A stretch of 64,000 nucleotides of DNA from JBKBII01 sp046299415 (GTDB lineage: Bacteria > Pseudomonadota > Gammaproteobacteria > Ectothiorhodospirales > Ectothiorhodospiraceae), in assembly GCA_046299415.1 (NCBI GenBank), contig JBKBII010000001.1, forward strand, positions 1-64,000, given 5' to 3'. A model generated the notes under the pieces. That model worked only from the letters and a program-made list of their open reading frames with translations, did no database searches and was not told the origin of the DNA. Made by a program: the position numbers and the translations under genes. Each line of letters starts with the position of its first letter. Position 1 is the stretch's first letter. Shown piece after piece: positions 8,482-17,820 of this stretch.

Positions 8482-10191
8482 ATGCTGGCGAACAGGTTTT
8501 TGACGCGACTTGCTGTGGAAACGCTGACACGATCGGCGCGCTGGATCGAACACGACGTGCCGGGAGCACGGCGACCGGGATACGACAAGGCGTCGGGCGC
8601 GAGCATCGCGCAACGCCGCAACGTGCTCTTGGGGCCCATGATTTCGCGTTCCACTGTGCCTTGGCGGCGCCCGATGCCGGGCGGTCGATGGTGCGGGGCT
8701 CGATGGTGGCTGGCGATTGCGCTGATTGGCCTGACTTCCGGCTGCGCCAGCCTGAGCCCGGGCCCTCTCGACCGCGAGCAGGCCACGGAGCGGGCGATCG
8801 CGGTGGAGCGGGATCGCGTCGTGGGGGCTGGGTGGCATCGGGCGCGGCTCGAAGCTGCCGGCGGTTGGACGTTGGGAGCAGGCGAGGTTCCTGAATCGTT
8901 TGATGACATCTGGCTGCAATGGTGGCCCGACGGCGAGAGCTGGATGGCATCGGTGTTCGACGGCAATCTTGATCGCGCTCGGGCGTTGGCCGTGCTCGAG
9001 CAGTCATCGGCGCAGACGCGCGTGGCCCGCGCGGGTTTGTTGCCACGCGCTGGGGGATCCGTGGGCGCCAATCGTGACCAGCCGCTTGAGGGTTCCGGAA
9101 CGCAGCGGGTCAGTCTGGCGCTGTCGCTGGATTGGGATCCCGATGTGTTTGGTGGGGCGGCGGCGACCTTGCGGGCGACCGAAGCGCGCGAGCGGGCACA
9201 GACAGCGCTACTGGGTGCGACCGAGCGTCAACTCATCGTGCAGGCCAATCAGGCGGCGCTGACCTGGCTCGTTGCGCGGGAGAGTCTGGGTCTGGCCGAG
9301 TCTTCGATGGCGATTGCCGAAAGAACCTTTGAGTTGGTCCGCGCGCGTCGCGAAGCGGGCGCGGTGTCTGGTGTCGATCTGGCCTTGGCCGCCGAGCGTC
9401 TGCAGGCCGAGCGGTCGCGCCTGGTTGCCCGCCGCGAGGCGTATCAGGCCGCGACGGATGCTCTGCTGCTGTTGTCGGGAAGACTGCGGGCCGAAGGTGA
9501 CGAGGTCATGCTGACCCGCTGGCTCGGCACGGCGTTGCCGACGATGGATCCTCCGGTGGTACCGCTTGACGCATCGACGCGGCTGGATCGGACGCCCGAA
9601 GTGCGCGTGGCGCAATGGCAGCTGGTGGCTGCGGGGGCGGAGATCGAAGCCGTGCAGGCCGCATTCTATCCGGAGCTTTCGTTGCGTGCGGGGCTCTCCG
9701 GGCGCGGCTCGACCATCGCGGCCGTCCTCGATCCAGGCGCCTGGGTGGCCAGTCTGGCGGCGACTCTGGCGCAGACGGTGTTCGATGGTGGACGCCGCGT
9801 CGCTGAACGCGACAGGGCAGAAGCACGCTATCGCGAGTTGCTGACGGAGTATCGTGCACGCGTGCTCGATGCGCTGGCCACTGCGGAGCGTCAGAGTCTG
9901 CGTGTGCTGACCAACCGCGAACAGCTTGAGATCGAGCAGGCGCGACTGACCGCAGCCGCGCGAGCCTCTGAGCTGGCTGAACTGCGGTACCGAGCCGGCC
10001 TAGTCGATGCATTGACGCTGCTATCGGCGCAAAGCGGCGAGATCGATGCACGTGAGCGCTTGTTGTTGACACGGCTCGAGGCGCTCGATGCCTGGCTCGT
10101 TCTGTATGGATCGCTGACGGATGCGCGACCCGATACGTCGCTGGATGCAGTGGGCGACCGGATCAATACGGCGACACGCCCCGCGTTCTGA
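8482..10191 (+). CDS. TolC/NodT-like outer-membrane efflux lipoprotein
   Basis: Outer-membrane channel of the MacAB pump. The frame from 8482 gives 569 residues and has a GGAGG site at 8471-8475, just before the macB stop. However, the lipoprotein signal (LIGLTSGC, Cys near residue 88) lies far inside. ATG 8638 or 8674 would give a normal signal peptide and may be the true start. The body has the two Ala/Glu-rich coiled-coil repeats of outer-membrane efflux proteins, with the typical ATLAQTVFDGG element near residue 430. The family is certain; the exact start is not. Confidence 0.88.
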   Translation: MLANRFLTRLAVETLTRSARWIEHDVPGARRPGYDKASGASIAQRRNVLLGPMISRSTVPWRRPMPGGRWCGARWWLAIALIGLTSGCASLSPGPLDREQATERAIAVERDRVVGAGWHRARLEAAGGWTLGAGEVPESFDDIWLQWWPDGESWMASVFDGNLDRARALAVLEQSSAQTRVARAGLLPRAGGSVGANRDQPLEGSGTQRVSLALSLDWDPDVFGGAAATLRATEARERAQTALLGATERQLIVQANQAALTWLVARESLGLAESSMAIAERTFELVRARREAGAVSGVDLALAAERLQAERSRLVARREAYQAATDALLLLSGRLRAEGDEVMLTRWLGTALPTMDPPVVPLDASTRLDRTPEVRVAQWQLVAAGAEIEAVQAAFYPELSLRAGLSGRGSTIAAVLDPGAWVASLAATLAQTVFDGGRRVAERDRAEARYRELLTEYRARVLDALATAERQSLRVLTNREQLEIEQARLTAAARASELAELRYRAGLVDALTLLSAQSGEIDARERLLLTRLEALDAWLVLYGSLTDARPDTSLDAVGDRINTATRPAF

Positions 10192-10558
10192 ACCCGTGAC
10201 CGCAAACGTTGCCATCGCGCGTTGTGGGGGCGGGGCAGAGGATGGCTGGCGAGTGATCGAGTTGGGCAGAAACGTCCAGTCGGGTCCACCGCGATCGGGA
10301 GCGGGGAGCGGCTGGCCATGATCAGCGTCCTATGCACAGCTGAGAACCTCCGCAACCAAGAGACTGCGTAGAGCGCTCGGCACGCAAACCACGATGGATC
10401 GTCGGACATCAGGCCGGCGTCGGTGTTGAGCCTCGCAACCGTTCGCCCGCGTCATGAGGGGTCACGGTTCAAAGGGCGTGTCGACCTGAAACATTCGTCA
10501 GTTTTCGCTCCGGGGCGCCGCCGACCCGTGGTGGTGTACACGTTCTGCGCGCGGAGCA
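10192..10558. other. Convergent intergenic region
   Basis: About 367 bp between the convergent ends of the TolC-like gene and cusS. Terminators for both would be expected, but no strong hairpin with a T run was found. There is no credible gene. Confidence 0.4.
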
Positions 10559-12223
10559 TCAGCTCGTCTCGCGGTTGCCGGGGCGAGGTGGTTGACAGGG
10601 CAGATCGATGCAGAAGCGGGTGACCGACGCACGGGAATGCGTTTTGATTTCCCCGCCGTGGGCGGCAATGATCGAGCGGGTGATCGCGAGGCCTAGTCCG
10701 GCGCCTTCGCCCTCGCGGTCGCGTTCCGATCCGACGCGGTGAAAGCGTTCGAAGATTCTGTCGAGATGCTCTGCGGGAATGGTTTCTCCGCGGTTGATCA
10801 CCTCGATATGCACCTCATGTCGATCGGTGAGGTGCGGCGCGTGACGAAGCCGTCGCCCTTGATCTTCAGCGCGTGACGGTTGCTCGCAGCGATGTGTCGT
10901 CGCGTCGCTTCGGGTGTCGATGCTGCCGTCGGTGTTGGCTCCGGTCTGCTTGCCGGGGGTTGTGACGCGGGTCTCAGCTCGCACCTCGATGCAACTGCCG
11001 GGATCGGCATGACGCAGACCGTTGGACAGAAGATTGGAGAGTGCCCGCCGAAGCATGGCTCGATCCCCCGTCATTCGCGCGGTGCCTATGCGCTTGAGGG
11101 TGATTGATCTCGATTCGGCGAGGGCTTCGTAGAACTCGAATAGAGCATCGATTTCGGCTGCGAGGTCGATGTCGTCGACGCGATTGAGAGCAAGACCGCG
11201 GTCAGTTTTTGCGAGAAACAACAGATCGCTGATCATGCGCGACAGGCGCTCGAACTCTTCGAGATTGGACGTCAGTACATCGCGGTATTCGGTTTCGCTA
11301 CGGGGGTGCGAGAGTGCGACCTAGGTCTCCGTCATCAGGTTGGAAATCGGGGTTCGCAGCTCGTGGGCGATGTCGCCGGAGAAGTCCCGCAGTCGCGCGA
11401 AGGCGCTTTCCAGCCGATCAAGCATGCCGTTGTAGGCGGTGACCAGATCGGCGAGTTCCTCCGGAGCGTCGACGATCGTGAGTCGCTGGTCGAGCCGTTC
11501 GACCGAAAGTCTGCGGGCGGCGTGGGTGATCGTGGTCATCGGTGCGAGGCCGCATCGGGCGACGGCGGCGCCGAGCCAGAACGCCGCAAGGGTGGCGATC
11601 AGCACGGCCACGCCCAGCGCGATACGCGTGCGAGCGAGAAAGTGCTCGTGATGGCCGGTGTCGAGCGCCAGCATGGCGGTCGCCGCAGGCCCCGCCGTGG
11701 GCGGCAGGTCGCGGCGCTGCCCAACGTACGTCGCGCCATCGCTGCGCCAGTGCGCGAGTGTACTGGTTCCGCCGCCACGAGCCACCGGGTCGTGTCGGGC
11801 CGCGCGCGCGCCGGTTTCGGCACCGTGCGCATCGTCGTGCGGTGCCGACTGGCGGTCGGAGGGATTCGCGCCGATCGGGCGGCGAATCCGCTCCGGGGCC
11901 TGGTCGAAGGCAGCGTCACGCAGGCCGAACAGGATGGCGCCCTCGTGGTCGAGGATACGCAACACGAGCTGAGGCTGGGCGCCGAGCACGGTGTTGACGC
12001 GTTGCGCAGCGGCGGGTACGCCCGGCAAAGCCGCGTCATGCGTCAGCAGTCGGTCAAGGGCTTCAAAGTGGGCGTCCAGCTCGGCACGGTCGAGGCCGAG
12101 GAAATGTTGGACGATGGCTCGATCCAGAACCAGCCCAAACAGCACAAGCAGGATTCCGGAAAAACCTCCAAATATCAGCGCGATGCGACGGCGGAGTGAT
12201 TGTGGGCGCGAACGGCCGCTCAT
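10559..12223 (-). pseudogene. cusS: CusS-like heavy-metal sensor kinase interrupted by an in-frame TAG
   Basis: Reading frame of 555 codons for a heavy-metal sensor kinase, split at codon 301 by TAG (11323-11321). Upstream: transmembrane helix near 12-33, periplasmic sensor, second helix near 195-215, HAMP and the phospho-acceptor box DIAHELRTPISNL. The TAG comes four codons after that box. Downstream the same frame continues without a shift: VALSHPRSETEYRDVLTSN, then MISDLLFLAKTD, N-box NLLSNGLRHAD and G-box GEGAGLGLAITRSI. E. coli CusS has a glutamate at the stop position (from memory); Gln is also plausible. The start overlaps the cusR stop (ATGA). It is a nonsense-mutated gene, a sequence error or a readthrough gene. 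Confidence 0.88.
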
Positions 12224-12909
12224 GCCGCCGATCCTTCGTCGGGTGTGTCGAGAACGTATCCCATTCCTCGTACGGTACGGATCAGGCGTGGCTCAAAGCC
12301 ATCGTCGACCTTACTGCGCAAGCGTCGGACGGCGACCTCGATCACGTTGGTGTCGCTGTCGAAATTCATGTCCCATACTTCCGATGCGATCAGCGAGCGC
12401 GGCAGGACCTCACCCGCCCGTCGCATGAACAGTTCCAGCAGAGCGAATTCCTTGGCGCTCAGATCGATACGTCGTGCGTCGCGTGTGACGCGGCGGCGCA
12501 TGACGTCGAGTCGCAAACCACCGACGATGAGTAGATCGCGCTCAAGCGTGTTTCCGCGTCTCAGCAGGCTTCGGCAACGAGCTAGGAGTTCGGAAAACGC
12601 GAAGGGTTTGACGAGGTAATCGTCGGCGCCGAGCTCGAGCCCGCGGACGCGATCCTCGATGGCGTCGCGCGCGGTGAGAAACAACACTGGGGTGGCCATG
12701 TCACTGCCACGAAGCGCCTGCAAGACGGCCCAACCGTCAAGCTTGGGCAGGGCGACGTCGAGCACGATGAGGTCGGGTCGGAGTTCTTGAGCAAGGTGCA
12801 GCCCTGCGACGCCATCGTGAGCCAGTTCGACGACGAATCCGGCTTCTGTGAGTCCTTTTTGCAGGTATCGCCCTGTCTTGGGCTCGTCTTCGATGATCAG
12901 AATCTTCAT
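12220..12909 (-). CDS. cusR: CusR/CopR-type heavy-metal response regulator
   Basis: A 229-residue OmpR-family activator of copper/silver resistance genes. The start is taken at MKILIIEDE because receiver domains begin here; upstream in-frame codons add an Arg-rich leader. Receiver residues are E8/D9, Asp51 in IVLDVALP, Thr in LFLTARD and Lys in [13 protein letters not shown]. The winged helix ends with [11 protein letters not shown], characteristic of the CusR/CopR/PcoR group. It shares an ATGA overlap with cusS. A TGACA-N4-TGTCA box lies about 80 bases upstream, consistent with autoregulation. Confidence 0.93.
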   Translation of the reverse strand: MKILIIEDEPKTGRYLQKGLTEAGFVVELAHDGVAGLHLAQELRPDLIVLDVALPKLDGWAVLQALRGSDMATPVLFLTARDAIEDRVRGLELGADDYLVKPFAFSELLARCRSLLRRGNTLERDLLIVGGLRLDVMRRRVTRDARRIDLSAKEFALLELFMRRAGEVLPRSLIASEVWDMNFDSDTNVIEVAVRRLRSKVDDGFEPRLIRTVRGMGYVLDTPDEGSAA

Positions 12910-12990
12910 GTTGGTTATCCGCTGTCGTCCACGCATGTTGCCACCTGCGTGACCTCTGGCGATTCGATGTCCGCGTGTTCTCGTTGAAGC

Positions 12991-13004
12991 TGACAGGATT
13001 GTCA
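12991..13004. promoter_or_regulatory. CusR/CopR-type operator (cop box)
   Basis: Perfect inverted repeat TGACA-GGAT-TGTCA. The E. coli CusR box core is TGACA-N4-TGTCA with the same spacing. It lies in the divergent control region between cusR and copC, where a copper-responsive regulator would act on both arms. Only one copy was found. Confidence 0.75.
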
Positions 13005-13085
13005 TGTTGGCGTCAGCCGGCTGTTCGCAGAGCTCAGCTACCCTTCAATCGCAGTTGGGCCTTTTGTCGCAGGGCTTGATGCTCG

Positions 13086-13121
13086 CATTCGGCGATCCAT
13101 TCGGCGATCCATCCGCCGATC
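13086..13121. repeat. Three tandem 12-bp units
   Basis: Two identical copies of CATTCGGCGATC are followed by a third, CATCCGCCGATC, with two changes. They are directly head to tail in the cusR-copC intergenic region. They could be iterated regulator sites or simple slippage expansion. Confidence 0.7.
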
Positions 13122-13352
13122 GTATCGATTGATCACGAGATCCTCGACCGGACCCCTTGCGGAAGCCTTGGATTGGCGTCTTCGAAGATGACCCGGCGGC
13201 GTGAGACCGCGGTGTGCCCGTCGGCGCTGTGGCCATGAACTCACCCTGCAGTCACGTTGGAGAATTGGCCCATGCCGTTGATTAGGTTATTTAAAAGCTG
13301 GATTCTGAGCTGCCGTCATCGACGGTGTAGACGGTTGACCGACAGGGGTGTT

Positions 13353-13762
13353 GTGACGAGTCGTGTGGTGACCAAGGCGCTCGTGGCCGCGCTGATGGTT
13401 GGCGGTGTGGCGTACACATCGGTGTTCGCGCACAGTCAGCAGGAGATGACCGAGCCGGCCGAGGGTGCCGTGCTCGAGTCCAGTCCCTCGCAGGTCGCGG
13501 TGCGTTTCGACCATGCGATGCGCTTTGCCTGGTTTCGGGTCGAGGGGCCGCAGGGCGAGGTGGAACTGCTCGACGCGCCACCGCGCGAAGCGGTGCAAGG
13601 TTTCTCCGCTGGATTCGCTGCCCCCTGCCGCCGGGTGAGTATGTCGTCTCGTGGCGCGGTCTGGCGGCTGATGGCCATGTGATGAACGACGAATTCGATT
13701 TCGTCGTGCGTCCCGCAGCCGATGCGACATCCGCCGAACCGCTGGTTTCGCCGCGCCAATGA
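13353..13762 (+). pseudogene. copC: CopC-type periplasmic copper-binding protein, frameshifted
   Basis: The start is taken at GTG 13353, five bases after AGGGG, giving a clean signal peptide ending SVFA with mature N-terminal His (HSQQEMTEP). That His is the expected copper ligand of CopC. The frame is correct to about residue 90 (PPREAVQGFSAGF). It is then lost at a run of five C (13621-13625) and resumes in the -1 frame with LPPGEYVVSWRGLAADGHV...FDFVV, which contains the second conserved His. One extra C restores a full CopC ending at 13762, where the stop overlaps the copD start (ATGA). This may be a homopolymer sequencing error or a real one-base loss. Confidence 0.85.
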
Positions 13763-14847
13763 ATCCGCTGGATGCCCTTGTCCTGACCGCAAGTGCCGCG
13801 CTGTGGATGACCGCGTTGCTGGTCGCCGGTTCGGCGCTGGTGGCGTGGGCTTTGCCAAAGTTGGCGCCGGCAGCGACACGCGTGCTGATGCGACAGGCGA
13901 TCGGGGCGGGGTTACTGGGGATTGTGGCGGTGGTGGTCTTCGTGCTGGTGCAGGCCATGATGCTCGGCGGCGGGGTCGGCTGGCCCGATCCGTTTCTGCT
14001 GGACATGATCCTGGACAGTCCGCAAGGCCAGCGTGCGGCGTGGATCGTCGCGGGCGTCGTGCTGGTTCTGGCCGCCATGGTCGCGCTGGCCCGCCAAGGC
14101 TGCGGCAGCGCTCCGGATCCGGGGCCTGCCAGTCGAGACGAGAGGCTTTCGTCTCGCGACACCGCATCCGGCCATGCCACCGTCGGGCAGCCGGGAGATC
14201 CGCTCGCCGTGGATCCTGCACAACCGCGCTGCGACCGATCGGCAGCCATCCGGCTTTGGCGGGTCGCTCTGGCGGCGGCCGGCGCGATGCTGATTCATGT
14301 GGGCTTTACCCAGACCGGCCACACCGTGCGTGAACCCCGGGTTCTGCTGGCCTTGATCCTTTGGGGGCATCTTGCGGCGGTGGCGTTCTGGCTGGCCAGC
14401 CTGTGGCCCCTGCACCAGGCCGTGCGGGTTGTCCCGCCGGATGTGCCCAGTCTGCAACGTTTCGGGCGGATCGCGACGGTCGTGGTCACATGGCTGGTGC
14501 TCGCCGGCGGGGCGTTGGTGGTGTGGCTTTCCAATGAGGGGCTGATGGCTGTGGCGTCCGATCCGCGGGCGCTGTGGGCGGTGGAGTGGCTGCGATGGCT
14601 GACGCTGAAGCTGATTCTGGTCGCGGTACTGCTGGGGTTGGCGGCCGTCAACCGCTGGTGGTGGGTGCCGCGTTTGGCTGCAGCGGACGCGCTGCACGAT
14701 GACGGGGTCGCGAGTCCGAGTCACGGCCCGGGCCGGACCGCCCAGCGGGCCCTCCGGGCGAGCATCACCCTCGAATTCATTCTGTTTCTGCTGATTCTCT
14801 TCACCACGGCGGCGATGCTTACCCATCCGCCGATGGGCAAAGTCTGA
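13759..14847 (+). CDS. copD: CopD-family copper transport membrane protein
   Basis: A 362-residue inner-membrane protein with about eight transmembrane helices, thought in the CopCD/YcnJ family to move copper across the inner membrane with CopC. Helices are evident near 5-30, 48-75, 95-115, 175-195, 205-230, 245-270, 290-315 and 335-355. A hydrophilic loop of about 55 residues follows helix 3. Its start overlaps the copC stop, so a frameshift in copC could also reduce copD translation. Confidence 0.88.
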   Translation: MNPLDALVLTASAALWMTALLVAGSALVAWALPKLAPAATRVLMRQAIGAGLLGIVAVVVFVLVQAMMLGGGVGWPDPFLLDMILDSPQGQRAAWIVAGVVLVLAAMVALARQGCGSAPDPGPASRDERLSSRDTASGHATVGQPGDPLAVDPAQPRCDRSAAIRLWRVALAAAGAMLIHVGFTQTGHTVREPRVLLALILWGHLAAVAFWLASLWPLHQAVRVVPPDVPSLQRFGRIATVVVTWLVLAGGALVVWLSNEGLMAVASDPRALWAVEWLRWLTLKLILVAVLLGLAAVNRWWWVPRLAAADALHDDGVASPSHGPGRTAQRALRASITLEFILFLLILFTTAAMLTHPPMGKV

Positions 14848-14945
14848 GCGATGAGTGCTGAATTTCGGATTCTTCGCCGGATTCTTCGCCGGATTCCATT
14901 GCCCGATTCTTGCACGACCGATTTCCGCAACACGAGGGAATTCCG

Positions 14946-16379
14946 ATGACGGAGCGACGATTCTTGCAGCGAAAGGCCGATGGAAGCCGAGAGCTTTCTA
15001 AGCGGTCGCGGTCTGCGATGTGGGGCTGTACCGGAGACGCGTTTCGGCGCGCCCGACACGGACTGATGGTCGCCATGCTTTCCCTGGGAGTCGCTCCGGC
15101 GCTTGTGCAGGCGCAAGCGTCGCCGGCGCAGCCCGGTGCAAACCCCTACGATGCGGGGGCGCCTGGCGTCACGCTTCGCCGCTACAGCGATCTGCTTGAC
15201 CTGCCGGAGGAACCCTCCGCGATCGGCGCGGACGGGTGGCGGGAGAGCAACGACGCGGTCGGTGAACTGGATGGACACAACGACGCGTTGCGCTGGGAGG
15301 CCGAGCATCCGTTTGAACCCCCGGTCGATCCATTGCGCGCCGATGACGAATTTCCGTTGTTGACGCTGGAGATGTTTCTCGCGGCAGCGTTGCGCCTGCG
15401 TCCAGATCTCGTGGTGCACTCGGGCCTGGGTCGTTTCGAGGCAGCGCAGGTCGAACGTCGTGCGGGAATCGAGGTGCTTGATCTGCAGCAGATCTGGCTT
15501 GCGGCAGTGGCAGCGCAAACGCGTTTGCGGGCCGCCGAGGAAATGCTCGAGGCACGCCGAGTGGCCGAGGAGCTTGCCATGCGGATGAAGCGGGTCGGCA
15601 ACTGGGATCGCGAACAGGTTCTGCGCCATCAGGCGGCACGCTCGGAGGCTGAGATCAAACGGATCGAGGCGCGACAGGACGCGGTCGAGGCGCGCGAGGC
15701 GCTGGCGCAGGCGGCTGGGTTCTGGACGGAAGAATCCCAGGCGTATCGGTTGCCCGACCGGTTGCCCGATCTGCCCCGAGACTTGCCCGAGCTCGAGCGG
15801 TTGGAGCAGCAGTCCCTGAGCAGCGATCCGACTCTGGTGTCGGCCGCTGCCCGCGCCGAACGGGCCCGACGCGCGATGTCCTCGCAGGATCGCCGGGTCG
15901 CGGTGCAACTCGCCGAGGCGGTGGATGCGACGCTGGCCCGATCGGTCGGTCGCGAGGAAGGGTTGCGTCCGGCGGTTTGGGTCGCCGCGCCGCGCCTTGC
16001 GACAACGCCGAACGCGATGGATGTCGAACGCATCGCGGGGCAGCGGGAGTGGGCTGCGATGCAGGAATCGGTCATCGAACGTCGTTCTGCCGCGCGGCGG
16101 GCCGCCTATACGCTTGAGCACCGCTTTGCCCGCGCGCGGCAGGCGCAGCGCCGGGCCGTCATCTACGCGGATCTCGAGGAAGAGGTTCTGGTCCGCTACA
16201 ACGGCATGTTGCATAGCACCTGGGACCTCCTGGATGCGGCTTTCGAGCGGATCGAGGCGCAACAGGATGCGCTGGAACAACAGGTGGCGTTCTGGCAGGC
16301 CTATGCGCAGGCCGTTTCGTATCTGGGACACGCCGGGCCCCGATCAGACGAAGAGGAGGTCAACCATGAACCGTCGTGA
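14946..16379 (+). CDS. TolC-family outer-membrane protein of the copper cluster
   Basis: A 477-residue exported, mainly alpha-helical protein. ATG 14946 is preferred to an upstream ATG because GAGGG lies about 8 bases ahead. A signal segment ends near VQAQASPAQ. Long Ala/Arg/Glu-rich amphipathic helices (about 165-290 and 330-470) match the outer-membrane efflux repeats. It overlaps the next gene by 14 bases. It probably serves copper export, but no CusA/CusB-type pump is encoded in this window, so its inner-membrane partner is unknown. Confidence 0.75.
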   Translation: MTERRFLQRKADGSRELSKRSRSAMWGCTGDAFRRARHGLMVAMLSLGVAPALVQAQASPAQPGANPYDAGAPGVTLRRYSDLLDLPEEPSAIGADGWRESNDAVGELDGHNDALRWEAEHPFEPPVDPLRADDEFPLLTLEMFLAAALRLRPDLVVHSGLGRFEAAQVERRAGIEVLDLQQIWLAAVAAQTRLRAAEEMLEARRVAEELAMRMKRVGNWDREQVLRHQAARSEAEIKRIEARQDAVEAREALAQAAGFWTEESQAYRLPDRLPDLPRDLPELERLEQQSLSSDPTLVSAAARAERARRAMSSQDRRVAVQLAEAVDATLARSVGREEGLRPAVWVAAPRLATTPNAMDVERIAGQREWAAMQESVIERRSAARRAAYTLEHRFARARQAQRRAVIYADLEEEVLVRYNGMLHSTWDLLDAAFERIEAQQDALEQQVAFWQAYAQAVSYLGHAGPRSDEEEVNHEPS

Positions 16380-17766
16380 TTTTCTGGGCGGGGCCGCGCT
16401 GGGCGTTGCTGCATCCGCGGTATCCAAGGTGTCGCTTGCCGCGTTGCCGGAACCCGAGATTCGCACCAGCGCCGCGACCGCCGCGCCGCGGCCGCCGGCA
16501 GCCGGGAGGGCCTACAACCCTGTAGTGACACTCAACGGGTGGAGCGCCCCGTTTCGCATGCGGGACGGGGTCAAGGAATTTCATCTCGTGGCCGAACCGG
16601 TGGAACGCGAAATCTCGCCCGGCATGGTCGCGCGCCTGTGGGGCTACAACGGTCAGAGTCCCGGGCCCACGATCGAAGTGGTCGAGGGCGACCGAGTGCG
16701 TTTGTTCGTGACCAATCGTTTGCCGGAGCCGACCACGATCCATTGGCATGGCCAGCGTCTTCCGAACGGGATGGATGGCGTTGCAGGACTGAATCAGAAG
16801 GCCATCGGCGTCGGCAAGACGTTCGTCTATGAGTTCGTTGCACGCCGCCCGGGGACGTTCATGTATCACCCGCATGCCGACGAGATGGTGCAGATGGCGA
16901 TGGGCATGATGGGGTCGTGGGTCACGCATCCGAAAGGCCGTCATGACTGGATCGACGAGGCACAGCGCGACTACTGCATTCTCCTGAATGCCTACGATGT
17001 CGATCCCGGGAGCGTGGTGCCGAAGATCAACACCATGCTGGATTTCAACCTGTGGACGTTCAACAGCCGGGCGTTCCCCGGGCTGGATCCGTTGGTCGCG
17101 CGGCTCGGCGATCGCGTGCGCATCCGGGTCGGCAATCTGACGATGACCAGTCATCCCATTCATTTGCATGGTCACGAGTTCGAGGTCACCGGTACCGACG
17201 GCGGGCCGACACCGCCAGGTTCGCGCTGGCCGGAGGTGACGACGAATGTTGCGGTCGGTCAGATGCGCCAGGTCGATTTTATCGCCGACTCGGAAGGCGA
17301 CTGGGCGTTTCATTGTCACAAGAGCCACCACACGATGAACCCGATGGGCCATGACGTGCCAACCATGATCGGGGTGGATCACCGGGGGCTGGTGGGACGG
17401 ATTCAGAATCTCGTGCCTGATTACATGCTGATGGGCGAGCGTGGCATGAACGACATGAAAGACATGCCGATGCTGTTACCCGAGGAAACGCTGGCGATGA
17501 TGGCCGGCCACGGCCCGCACGGCCCGATCGGCATGGGTGGGATGTTCACCTACCTCGCTGTGCGTCGTGATCAGCCGCGTGGTGACTTCAGCGTGCCGAA
17601 GCCTTACGAGCAACCTCGTGGTACCCAGGCGTTCGAATACGTCGGCGATCTGCCGGAACCGGCGCGCTTCGAGTCCGAACGCGCCAATCCAGGTGGCGTG
17701 CCCGACCTTGACCGTCCCGCGTTGCGGATGAATGTGCGCAAGCCGCCGGGCGGCCATGCGCATTGA
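16366..17766 (+). CDS. Tat-exported multicopper oxidase
   Basis: A 466-residue periplasmic oxidase likely to oxidise Cu(I) to the less toxic Cu(II). GAGGAGG precedes the ATG. The Tat signal MNRRDFLGG is directly at the start. Copper ligands are visible in the canonical order HWHG, HPHAD, HPIHLHGHEF and HCHKSHHTMNPMGH. The second motif is HPHAD rather than the common HSH. It is shorter than CopA/PcoA (about 600 residues) and lacks their Met-rich repeats apart from a Met/Gly/His stretch near 355-395. It lies between a TolC-like protein and a CusF-like protein. Confidence 0.9.
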   Translation: MNRRDFLGGAALGVAASAVSKVSLAALPEPEIRTSAATAAPRPPAAGRAYNPVVTLNGWSAPFRMRDGVKEFHLVAEPVEREISPGMVARLWGYNGQSPGPTIEVVEGDRVRLFVTNRLPEPTTIHWHGQRLPNGMDGVAGLNQKAIGVGKTFVYEFVARRPGTFMYHPHADEMVQMAMGMMGSWVTHPKGRHDWIDEAQRDYCILLNAYDVDPGSVVPKINTMLDFNLWTFNSRAFPGLDPLVARLGDRVRIRVGNLTMTSHPIHLHGHEFEVTGTDGGPTPPGSRWPEVTTNVAVGQMRQVDFIADSEGDWAFHCHKSHHTMNPMGHDVPTMIGVDHRGLVGRIQNLVPDYMLMGERGMNDMKDMPMLLPEETLAMMAGHGPHGPIGMGGMFTYLAVRRDQPRGDFSVPKPYEQPRGTQAFEYVGDLPEPARFESERANPGGVPDLDRPALRMNVRKPPGGHAH

Positions 17767-17820
17767 CAGTCGTTTCCAGCCAGGCGGGGACACCCCGCTC
17801 ACGTTCCCAAGGAGAGCAAT

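Larger units (their letters stand above)
12910..13352. other. Divergent cusR-copC control region
   Basis: About 440 bp between the cusRS arm (reverse) and the cop arm (forward). It contains the CusR-type box (12991-13004) and a triplicated 12-bp element (13086-13121), listed separately. No additional gene is supported. Confidence 0.6.

Noticed and set aside
7292..9046. A 584-codon reverse-strand open frame across macB and the TolC-like gene
   Set aside because: Mirror of GC-rich codon bias; the predicted protein is Arg/Pro/His-rich with no domain, while the forward strand encodes two well-recognised proteins.
14721..16331. A 536-codon reverse-strand open frame across copD and the copper outer-membrane gene
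   Set aside because: Same mirror effect; no ribosome site or domain, and the forward genes are clearly real.
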